This document shows positions 1 through 5,718 of a DNA stretch of 6,797 nt, in pieces. A program made the position numbers and the translations under genes. Source of the stretch: Deltaproteobacteria bacterium (GTDB lineage Bacteria > Desulfobacterota > Desulfarculia > Adiutricales > Adiutricaceae); NCBI GenBank assembly GCA_031257955.1, contig JAIRNQ010000289.1, forward strand, positions 1 through 6,797. The letters run 5' to 3'. The notes beneath the pieces were generated by a model that saw only the letters and a list, made by a program, of their open reading frames with translations, made no database searches and had not been told where the DNA came from. Within the stretch, counting starts at the first letter, position 1. Every line of letters begins with the position of its first letter.

Positions 1-360
1 GGGGGAGAAAGTGATGGCCGGAACCGGTTTAAACCTTGCCCGGGAAGAGTATGGCCAAGCTGGGCCGGAAAGGCACCAGTTGCATATAAGTTGTTGTAAT
101 TATGGGAAAAAATATACAAGCAAATTTCATGCCAAGGGTTTCGGCAAAAAAGGGGAGCGCTTTTAACGGCGGGACCGGCGGGGACGGTGTCCGGCCAGGG
201 TCCGGCTGGGCTCGGGAGTGGGCGCATTACCGCTACATATGGGGCCAAGTGCCCGCCGATTAACGACATCTTGTCATGGGCGCGTTACGGCTAGCCCTTT
301 TGGGGGATAGGGCAAAAGGCCTGAAGCGGCGCGAAAGAAGGCGGACGCGGGGGATGGATG
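1..360. other. Gene-free GC-rich stretch at left edge
   Basis: I recognise no gene here. Short open frames exist, but they have no convincing ribosome site and no family resemblance. The stretch contains a 10-bp palindrome GGTTTAAACC (26-35). It also has an imperfect direct repeat: GGGCGCATTACCGCTA at 220-235 and GGGCGCGTTACGGCTA at 278-293, 58 bp apart with two mismatches. It could be the eroded remains of an upstream gene, but nothing identifies one. Confidence 0.5.
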
Positions 361-364
361 AACC

Positions 365-560
365 TTTAACTCGTTCGATATGGCTGCGAAAAGTAGCTTT
401 AAGATCTGTCTTCTTTTATTCATTACCGATTCTATCTTACCAAAATATGTGGTTACAGGAAAATTTACTTGTACAAATTTTCTTTTTATAAAAATAGTTT
501 TCTATTGGACTATTTTATCTTATCTTGGGATATATCTGGATTATATTGTCAGAACCAGAC
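365..560. other. AT-rich block upstream of dnaA, possible unwinding element
   Basis: This block stands out sharply from its GC-rich surroundings: only 19 of the 90 bases at 461-550 are G or C. It lies about 360-550 bp upstream of the dnaA start, a common place for the DNA unwinding element of a bacterial origin. At 403-415 a GATCT followed by a T-rich run resembles the E. coli oriC 13-mer (GATCTNTTNTTTT) at 9 of 11 fixed positions. The closest thing to a DnaA box is TGTGGTTAC at 448-456, which matches the reverse complement of TTATNCACA at 7 of 9 positions. Small open frames through the block read as hydrophobic peptides, as AT-rich DNA tends to do, and I do not call them genes. The origin role is inference. 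Confidence 0.35.
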
Positions 561-743
561 CGTAATTGAGAATAGAGCTTCAATAAGGAGTTGCACAGGT
601 AAAAAATACTTTAAATCCACCCTCGGGAGGAAAACCGGGGGCGCCTCAAAACCGATCCGGGCAATAGCGGCCGAGACCGATTTTCGCCCTTTTTTATGGC
701 CCATATCGTTGGCATAGCGGAATATTTTCAGGGGTTTATGGAC

Positions 744-776
744 GCCGGCAAAAATAATTCCGGCTTTTGTTTTTTT
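744..776 (+). terminator. Intrinsic-terminator-like hairpin upstream of dnaA
   Basis: The stem GCCGG (744-748) pairs with CCGGC (760-764) around an 11-base loop. A T-rich tract follows directly (765-776, eleven T and one G). This is the layout of a Rho-independent terminator reading left to right. No intact gene lies upstream in the window, so it may end an upstream transcript that is now eroded, or insulate dnaA. The stem is short, so efficiency is uncertain. Confidence 0.5.
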
Positions 777-787
777 CTCAACCCAGA

Positions 788-816
788 ATGACGGGGGCCG
801 GCGACTCAGGTATACT
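788..816 (+). promoter_or_regulatory. Possible sigma-70 promoter for dnaA
   Basis: A good -10-like hexamer TATACT (811-816) is preceded by ATGACG (788-793), a weak -35 match (4 of 6), with 17 bp between them. It lies just after the terminator-like hairpin and would give a leader of roughly 95 bases before the dnaA ATG. The placement is sensible, but this is pattern matching only. Confidence 0.3.
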
Positions 817-918
817 GGCTTCGATTTAACAACATATCGGTAACAAACCCGTTCGTTAAAATCCTCAAAACTCGCAAGTCGCATTTTTATTTCTTTTCAA
901 CCTTGAGGAGACTTTTCC

Positions 919-2325
919 ATGACTACCCTAACCAATGGGGGGGGAGTTGACGCCTCTATTTTTGCCGTTGTCTGGGCGAACGCCTCTATTTATTTGCAAG
1001 ATGCCTTGGGCCCTGACAAATTTAGGGATTGGATTTCACCGCTCAAGCCCCTGCCCGGCCAGGGCGGAAGGCTCATATTGGAGAGCCCGTCCCATTTTTT
1101 TAGAACTTATGTTTCCACCGCCCATATGGAAGAGATAAAAACCGCCGTCCAGGAAGCCTGTTACAAGCTCTCGGTCCAGGCCATGCCCGTCGATCTGACC
1201 TCCAACGACGACGATATGCCCATGTGCCCGGCCAGGCCCAGCGACTGGCAAGAGGTCGTCTACCGGGAGCCTAGGCTCCAGGGGCTGGACGGCCAGAACC
1301 GTGGCTATACCCAGCCCTTCGATCCCTGGAACACCTTCGCCAATTTCGTCGTTGGCGAATCGAACCAGATGGCTTACGAGTGCTGCCAAGCCTTCTCCAA
1401 CGATCGCCAGCTGGGCAATAACCTTTTAATGGTACTCTCCGACCCCGGATTGGGCAAGAGCCATCTGGCCCAGGCGGCCGGCAGCGAAGTGGTCGGCAAG
1501 GCCAGAAATGTCTGCTATTTGACCGCCCGCGACTACTCCACCCATTACGTGAGCGCGGTTCAGAAAAAAGACTTCGAGACCTTTAACGCCGACTACAAGA
1601 AAAGCGACTTGCTCGTGTTGGAAGACGTGACCTTTTTCTCAAAAAAGCCGCAGTTCCAAAACGAAATATGTGCCGTTATTGATTTCTTGCTTAACAAAGG
1701 GGCGAAAGTGGTACTCACATCCCATCAGCCGCCCTCGGACATACCTTTTCTAAGCCCGGCTTGCCGTTCCCGGCTGTCGGCCGCCCTGATGACCCCCATC
1801 AAACCGCCCACCTACGAGACCCGGTTAAAAATCCTGACCAACTTGGTCAAGGCCTTCGCCTATAAGATACCTACCCCAGTGCTGGAGTTGGTGGCCCAAA
1901 ACGTCTCCAACGACATAAGGCTCCTTAGAAGTTGCCTGACCTCCATCCAAGCCAAGAGCGACTACGAAAAAAAACCGGTCAGCGTGGCCCTGGCCAAAGA
2001 CGTTTTGGCTTTCTCCACCACCTCCCCGCCCTGCGGTGAGGCCCTGGACAAGATCAAAACCCTAATTTGCGGCGTTTATTCCGTCGACGAGGCGGCCCTG
2101 GTTTCCCGGAGCGTCTCCAAGACCTTAAACAAGGTTAGATCCATCGGCATCTACCTCTCCAAACACATGACCAGCCACTCCTACGCCGAGATCGGCCGGG
2201 CTTACAACCGCCAACACTCCAGCGTCATATACACCTACAATAAAATGGTCACCGCCCTGGAAACGGACGATGGCCTTCGAAACGCCGTGGACTATTTAAT
2301 CAAGCAGCTTGGGAAAACCATCTAG
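919..2325 (+). CDS. dnaA: Chromosomal replication initiator protein DnaA
   Basis: ATP-dependent cytoplasmic initiator that binds origin boxes, opens the duplex and recruits the helicase. It has 468 residues, the normal length. The N-terminal domain I is at about 13-83 (W19, FxxWI at 35-39), followed by a linker and the AAA+ core. The P-loop is SDPGLGKS (174-181), with Ser in place of the usual first Gly. Walker B is LLVLED (231-236), with Glu-Asp rather than Asp-Asp. Sensor 1 is LTSHQPP (266-272), the arginine-finger region CRSRL is at 282-286, and the sensor 2 region NDIRLL is at 331-336. The C-terminal helix-turn-helix (about 409-443) has AEIGRAYNRQHSSV, where most DnaAs read PEIGxAFGGRDHTTV. 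The P, one G and the D are therefore changed or missing. The ATG is supported by GAGGAG at 905-910, 8 bases upstream. A run of eight G (937-944) lies in codons 7-9. The neighbour is hisC rather than dnaN. Confidence 0.97.
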   Translation: MTTLTNGGGVDASIFAVVWANASIYLQDALGPDKFRDWISPLKPLPGQGGRLILESPSHFFRTYVSTAHMEEIKTAVQEACYKLSVQAMPVDLTSNDDDMPMCPARPSDWQEVVYREPRLQGLDGQNRGYTQPFDPWNTFANFVVGESNQMAYECCQAFSNDRQLGNNLLMVLSDPGLGKSHLAQAAGSEVVGKARNVCYLTARDYSTHYVSAVQKKDFETFNADYKKSDLLVLEDVTFFSKKPQFQNEICAVIDFLLNKGAKVVLTSHQPPSDIPFLSPACRSRLSAALMTPIKPPTYETRLKILTNLVKAFAYKIPTPVLELVAQNVSNDIRLLRSCLTSIQAKSDYEKKPVSVALAKDVLAFSTTSPPCGEALDKIKTLICGVYSVDEAALVSRSVSKTLNKVRSIGIYLSKHMTSHSYAEIGRAYNRQHSSVIYTYNKMVTALETDDGLRNAVDYLIKQLGKTI

Positions 2326-2332
2326 GGATTGG

Positions 2333-2360
2333 TCGCGGCCTGGCTGGCCTTGGCCGGCGA
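2333..2360 (+). other. GC-rich hairpin directly after dnaA
   Basis: TCGCGGCC (2333-2340) can pair with GGCC plus GCGA (2352-2360), with one bulged G. It starts 8 bases after the dnaA stop codon. The position suits a transcript-end hairpin, but no T tract follows, so it is not a standard intrinsic terminator. It could stabilise the 3' end of the dnaA mRNA. Confidence 0.35.
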
Positions 2361-2375
2361 CGACGATAATCGATT

Positions 2376-2543
2376 TGGAAACCCACCGACAATTATTCGA
2401 TGCCCGCTTAAAAAAAACCGATACCCCCTTGGATACGTTCAACGCCCGCTAAGACAGATTCGATACCCACTTAAAAATATGTGATACCCGCCGAGAAAAA
2501 ATCGATACCCGTTTGGGCATTGTCGATAAGAGTGGGCCAGGCC
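2376..2543. repeat. Iteron-like array: about eight 21-bp tandem repeats
   Basis: Units begin at 2376, 2397, 2418, 2439, 2460, 2481, 2502 and 2523, a constant 21-bp step. The consensus is roughly TCGATACCCGCTTAAAAA plus three A/T-rich bases. The best units are 2397, 2460, 2481 and 2502. Those at 2418 and 2439 are diverged, 2376 keeps only the GAAACCCAC core, and 2523 keeps only TCGATA. The GATACCC core holds its phase throughout, which chance would not give. Twenty-one bp is two helical turns, so bound proteins would sit on one face of the DNA, as in plasmid and secondary-chromosome iterons. The array starts 50 bp after the dnaA stop. The repeat is seen; its role as a binding array or part of the origin is inferred. 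Confidence 0.75.
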
Positions 2544-2554
2544 GTTTTAACGGC
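2541..2554. repeat. Perfect inverted repeat GCCGTT-TT-AACGGC
   Basis: Six-base arms (2541-2546 and 2549-2554) flank a two-base centre. It sits at the junction between the 21-bp repeats and the 67-bp repeats. It is nearly a full palindrome, so it fits a site for a dimeric protein better than an RNA hairpin. Confidence 0.6.
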
Positions 2555-2556
2555 GA

Positions 2557-2769
2557 AGGAACGGGCGTTTTTTCGCCCGGCCGGAGGGCCGTTTGGCTCG
2601 GTCCCGGGGGGCGGGGCGGCGCGAGGAACGGACGTTTTTTCGCCCGGCCGGAGGGCCGTTTGGCTCGATCCCGGGGGGCGGGGCGGCGCGAGGAACGGGC
2701 GTTTTTTCGCCCGGCCGGAGGGCCGTTTGGCTCGGTCCCGGGGGGACGGGGCGGCGCGAGGGACGGGCC
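2557..2769. repeat. Three 67-bp GC-rich tandem repeats with paired hairpins
   Basis: Copies lie at 2557-2623, 2624-2690 and 2691-2758, the last with one inserted A. A partial fourth start follows at 2759-2769. The copies are almost identical. Each contains CGGGCG-TTTTTT-CGCCCG, a perfect six-base stem in copies 1 and 3 and one mismatch in copy 2. Each then has CGGCC-GGAG-GGCCG, a five-base stem. Because 67 is not a multiple of three, the repeat is open in several frames and yields repetitive Arg/Pro/Gly-rich peptides. These have no credible start and are not genes. It is much more GC-rich than the iterons to its left. Function is unknown: it could be a structured intergenic repeat family, a protein-binding cluster or part of an origin. 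Confidence 0.85.
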
Positions 2770-2791
2770 AATGATCGGGGAATAAAAGACA

Positions 2792-2811
2792 TAGTTTCGG
2801 CCAAGAAACTA
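2792..2811. repeat. Inverted repeat TAGTTTC / GAAACTA
   Basis: Perfect 7-base arms (2792-2798 and 2805-2811) flank the six-base loop GGCCAA. It lies between the 67-bp repeats and the hisC leader. It could be an operator or a small hairpin. No T tract follows. Confidence 0.5.
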
Positions 2812-2863
2812 AGGGGCTAATACATAGCCGAGTTGTTTGGCGTTTTAATGACGCGTTCTAACC

Positions 2864-2916
2864 AACCCATGGTCGGCTTCGGGCCAACCATGGGTTACCG
2901 TTTACCCAAGTGGGTT
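2864..2916 (+). promoter_or_regulatory. Hairpin leader with alternative pairings upstream of hisC
   Basis: AACCCATGGT (2864-2873) and ACCATGGGTT (2887-2896) form a perfect 10-base stem; the loop contains CTTCGG and can extend the stem with GGC/GCC. Downstream, TGGGT (2891-2895) can instead pair with ACCCA (2904-2908), which in turn can pair with TGGGT (2911-2915), followed by TTTT. The AACCCA of the first arm can also pair with TGGGTT at 2911-2916. The segments are therefore mutually exclusive partners, the layout of an attenuator-like switch, ending about 25 bases before the hisC ATG. A 27-codon reading frame (2848-2931) overlaps it. That frame has no His codons, so this is not a classic his attenuator. 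Regulation is inferred. Confidence 0.4.
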
Positions 2917-2941
2917 TTAGGGAAAGTTTAAGGGTTTGCCC

Positions 2942-4048
2942 ATGACTAGATTTGTCCCCGAGGCGTTTTTGTCGCCGCACGTATTGGAATTGGCCGGCTA
3001 CCAGCCGGGCAAGCTGATTGAGGACGTACTGGAAGAGATGGGGCTGGACTCGGCGGTGAAGCTGGCCTCCAACGAAAACGCCTTGGGACCGTCGCCTCTG
3101 GCCCTTAGGGCCGTGGCCAATGCCTTGCCGGGTCTTTACCGCTATGGGGACGCCGACAGCCGGCGGTTGCGGGAGGCCATCGCCCAGAAGGTGGGGCACC
3201 CGGCCGAGGGCGTCATGGCCGGAAACGGTTCCTCGGAGTTCATTTTGGTCATGGCCCACGCCCTATTGGCCCCGGGCCTTTCGGCGATAATGTCCCGACC
3301 CAGCTTTACCCTCTACGCCAAGAACGCCCAGGCGGCCGGGGCCAAGGCCATCGAGGTAGCCCTCACGCCGTCCCACGGCCACGATCTGGCCAAGATTTTG
3401 GCCTTGGCCGACCCGTCGGTCCGATTGGTTTTTATCGACAACCCCCTGAACCCGACCGGGGCCTTTCTTTCGCCCGAAGAAATCGGGGATCTTTTGGCCG
3501 GGCTGCCAAAAACAACCCTTCTGGTCCTGGACGAGGCCTACGCCGACTTTGCCCGGGCCCAGCGTCCCGACTACCCTCGACTCCTCTCCGACGGACGGGT
3601 GGTGATCCTTAGGACCTTTTCCAAAATCATGGGCCTAGCCGGACTCAGGGCGGCCTACGCCCTGATGGATCCGGAACTGGCCAAGCAGCTGAACAAAGTC
3701 AGGCAGCCCTTTAACCTCAACACCCTGGCCCAGGCCGGGGCCTTGGCCGCGCTGGGGGACACTGAACACGCCGAAAATACCTTGGACATGACATGGCGGG
3801 CCTTGGAGGTTATCCAAAAGAGGCTCCCGGAATTCGGCTTCCGGGTCTTTCCGACCCAAGCCAACTTCGTCATGGCCGAGCTGCCGGAGGGGCTCTCGGC
3901 CGACGACTTTACCAAAAAAATGCTCAGGGAGGGCGTGATAATCCGCTCCCTGAGCTCGTTTGGGCTTCCGGGCCACGTCAGGATAAACGCCGGCCTGGTG
4001 TATGAATTGGAGGAACTCTTTCGGGCCGTCGGCAAGTGCCTGGGCTAG
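2942..4048 (+). CDS. hisC: Histidinol-phosphate aminotransferase
   Basis: A PLP-dependent, class I/II aminotransferase. HisC converts imidazole acetol phosphate and glutamate to histidinol phosphate in histidine biosynthesis, in the cytoplasm. From the ATG it has 368 residues, normal for the family. Visible family features: KLASNENALGPSP near residues 40-52, the YGDADSRRLREAIA segment (68-81), NGSSEF (95-100), DNPLNPTG (166-173, matching the NPxNPTG motif), the PLP-ring DEAY (197-200), and FSK with the Schiff-base lysine K228. A C-terminal GHVRIN (344-349) carries the substrate carboxylate-binding Arg. ATG 2942 has AGGG at 2931-2934, seven bases upstream; a TTG two codons earlier (2936) lies too close to that site. 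No other his genes are in the window. A paralogous aromatic aminotransferase of the same family cannot be fully excluded. Confidence 0.93.
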   Translation: MTRFVPEAFLSPHVLELAGYQPGKLIEDVLEEMGLDSAVKLASNENALGPSPLALRAVANALPGLYRYGDADSRRLREAIAQKVGHPAEGVMAGNGSSEFILVMAHALLAPGLSAIMSRPSFTLYAKNAQAAGAKAIEVALTPSHGHDLAKILALADPSVRLVFIDNPLNPTGAFLSPEEIGDLLAGLPKTTLLVLDEAYADFARAQRPDYPRLLSDGRVVILRTFSKIMGLAGLRAAYALMDPELAKQLNKVRQPFNLNTLAQAGALAALGDTEHAENTLDMTWRALEVIQKRLPEFGFRVFPTQANFVMAELPEGLSADDFTKKMLREGVIIRSLSSFGLPGHVRINAGLVYELEELFRAVGKCLG

Positions 4049-4071
4049 CCAGTCCGGCCCCGAGGCAATCG

Positions 4072-4104
4072 CTGGGTCACCGCCCCGGGGTTACCCAGGG
4101 GCGG
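4072..4104. terminator. Overlapping hairpins between convergent hisC and XRE genes
   Basis: Two exclusive stems are visible. CTGGGT (4072-4077) pairs with ACCCAG (4093-4098), and CCGCCCC (4080-4086) pairs with GGGGCGG (4098-4104). They lie between two genes that converge, with the hisC stop at 4048 and the XRE stop at 4124. A shared bidirectional transcript end is the natural reading. Neither strand has a T tract, so this would be a non-canonical or Rho-assisted terminator. Confidence 0.4.
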
Positions 4105-4123
4105 CGGCCGAAGAAGCCGGAGA

Positions 4124-4330
4124 TTATTCCTCGATGATAAAGCGATCCTTATCGGCCACGGTGTAACCCAAGGCCAGTAAGAGCTTTCTAAAGGTTAAAA
4201 GCTTAATGGCTCCACCGCTCTCCATGCGATAAATGGATTTGGATGAAACCCCGGCCAATTGGGCCAAAGCGGTGATACTCAAAAGACGCTCCTCACGGGC
4301 CTTCTTAAAGGCCTTAGCATCGACTTTCAT
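4124..4330 (-). CDS. Small XRE/Cro-family helix-turn-helix regulator
   Basis: A 68-residue protein made almost entirely of one Cro/C1-type DNA-binding domain. After a basic helix (KAFKKAREER, 6-15) comes LAQLAGVSSKSIYRMESG (22-39), the classic helix-turn-helix with the Ser-x-x-Ser-Ile-Tyr-x-Met-Glu pattern of XRE proteins. TFRKLLLALGYTV (46-58) forms the later helices. The start at 4330 is chosen because the message reads TTGGAGATTTTATATG, with GGAG about eight bases ahead. The open frame extends further upstream to 4756, but that part looks like non-coding sequence. It converges with hisC. Such stand-alone domains act as phage or plasmid repressors, antitoxins or small regulators. No toxin gene is beside it, so its partner and target are unknown. 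It could bind one of the palindromic repeats nearby, but nothing shows this. Confidence 0.85.
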   Translation of the reverse strand: MKVDAKAFKKAREERLLSITALAQLAGVSSKSIYRMESGGAIKLLTFRKLLLALGYTVADKDRFIIEE

Positions 4331-4817
4331 ATAAAATCTCCAAAAATAGAACCCGCTACCCGAGTCGGGATTAATATGTGTGCCCCCTAATTTCCTTTGG
4401 AGGCTAAAACGCCGCCCGCACGGGGTCGGCATAGACCATTCCGCTTGTTTTATTCGGCCCCGCCCCACCATGGGACTAAACCGGTTCGAAAGGTCCCGAA
4501 GGGTAGGCACATTTGGGGCCTGGCTCCTTCGCGTTGCAAAAATACCGACGGACATTCTCCCTAAGCCTTGGCCGCGGGATTGACCCTGGCCGCGGGATTC
4601 CGGGGCCAAGCGCACTTTTGGCCCCAAACCGGACCTTAGCCGCCCTCCCCGGGAGTTGATGCCCCAACTCCGTGAACCAACCAATCGGTACCGGGAAATT
4701 CTCTCCCGCCAAACCGCTCTCGGGACCGATCTAAAACCTTTTCTGACCAAGGGCAAAAAAACCGGGACGTGAATCGTGGTTCATCGGCCCGATTTCCACC
4801 TAACGGCCAAGAAGAAT

Positions 4818-4924
4818 CTTACCCCATTGGGGTAAGCGGAAGCCTATGGAGACTTCCGGAAAGCGCTATGTCCACGCTTGCAACGCGATTATACCAAATT
4901 TTACAGAAAATGGTAGTTTTTTTT
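4818..4924 (+). other. Two adjoining hairpins followed by a T8 tract, possible small RNA
   Basis: CTTACCCC (4818-4825) and GGGGTAAG (4829-4836) form a perfect eight-base stem with loop ATT. Immediately next, CGGAAG (4837-4842) pairs with CTTCCG (4853-4858). Some 35 bases on, a weak ACCA/TGGT stem (4893-4896 and 4911-4914) precedes eight T (4917-4924), which could end a transcript on the plus strand. No promoter is convincing and no known RNA family is recognised, so it may be only a cluster of DNA palindromes. Confidence 0.3.
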
Positions 4925-5121
4925 CTAGCGGTAAGCGTGAGACTCCGCTCCAAGGGGTGCCTGAGCTATGAATAACAAAAGCACGAGACTGGAATATACC
5001 CTAGGATAAAACACCTAGCACGTCACATGCGGGAAACGGGTCCCCTTTCTGGGTTTAAGGCCTTAGCCGGGAGCGCCAATGATTTAAACGCGCCCCAAAC
5101 GGATCCAGGTTCGGAGATTAA

Positions 5122-5135
5122 TGCCCGATCGGGCA
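5122..5135. repeat. Perfect 14-bp palindrome TGCCCGATCGGGCA
   Basis: A fully symmetric 14-base sequence with no spacer, in a gene-free stretch. This symmetry suits a dimeric DNA-binding protein. No gene lies close enough to assign a regulated promoter. Confidence 0.55.
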
Positions 5136-5718
5136 CTCCGGGGCCTTTAACGGATCGGTAGCTGACAAACCTTTAGGTATTAGGGCTTTAGCGGAGGCCT
5201 TAGTGTCCTTGAAGTTGGGCTAAAATACTAACGCCCGGGGAACCAAGTTAGGGCCAAGCCAGTCGGGGCCTTTGGGCCGGGAAAGCCGGCTTCAGTCGGC
5301 CGCCGACCGGGTGGCCGATACGGGCGGAGGAAACGCCGATTTCCCTAAATACCTTCAAAAAAAATCTAACCTGATTCTAGTGCGGTAACCGAGTTTGGTA
5401 GCTATTATACCCCAGTTTGCTTATCTTGACAACCCCCTTAGACATAAGGCGGGTCTTTTGACCGGGACGGATAATTAATTCTCAAAAAAATGACTAATTA
5501 CAAACGATTAGACTTTTTATTACTTACCCTAACGGTCCAGGTGTTTAAAGCCATCTCCATCCTTGGAGCTTAAGAAGCCCTACGTTTGTGCCTGAATCGA
5601 AAAATGGTGAGATTAAGCTAAATAAATAAGGTAGGTTATCAACTCAACGGTGTATCATCGCATTTAAACTAAAGAATACGCTTGAGCTTAGCGCCCCGAT
5701 CGTGAACGGTCGCCATTA

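Larger units (their letters stand above)
4331..5718. other. Long gene-free stretch with scattered palindromes
   Basis: I find no gene, RNA gene or recognisable pseudogene in nearly 1.4 kb. Open frames are short and lack family resemblance. The left two thirds are GC-rich like the genes, and from about 5340 rightward it becomes AT-richer toward the 52-bp array. Small structures include a 12-base direct repeat GGCCGCGGGATT (4570-4581 and 4588-4599), the hairpin pair at 4818-4858, a 14-bp palindrome at 5122-5135, and TCGGCC / GGCCGA arms near 5296-5320. At 5677-5690, CGCTTGAGCTTAG resembles the reverse complement of part of the 52-bp unit, possibly a decayed inverted copy. Confidence 0.5.

Noticed and set aside
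448..456. DnaA box TGTGGTTAC
   Set aside because: Only 7 of 9 positions match, it is a single site, and such matches are expected by chance.
276..717. Small hydrophobic plus-strand frames in the AT-rich block
   Set aside because: AT-rich DNA yields Phe/Leu/Ile-rich peptides by chance. The frames overlap each other and lack ribosome sites.
549..884. A 111-codon minus-strand frame upstream of dnaA
   Set aside because: It crosses the terminator-like hairpin and part of the AT-rich block and resembles no protein family. Its start has no clear Shine-Dalgarno site.
2481..2820. Overlapping plus- and minus-strand reading frames across the 67-bp repeats
   Set aside because: They arise because a GC-rich 67-bp repeat stays open in several frames. 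The peptides are repetitive, with no ribosome site or family match.
4477..4500. tRNA T-arm-like GGTTCGAAAGG
   Set aside because: The flanking bases do not form the five-base T stem and no acceptor or anticodon arm can be placed around it.
4331..4756. N-terminal extension of the XRE gene
   Set aside because: The extra sequence is Arg/Gly/Pro-rich and unlike a domain. A well-placed GGAG precedes the internal ATG at 4330, where the family domain begins.
5426..5431. TTGACA promoter box
   Set aside because: A perfect -35 hexamer, but no acceptable -10 element at 15-19 bp and no gene downstream.
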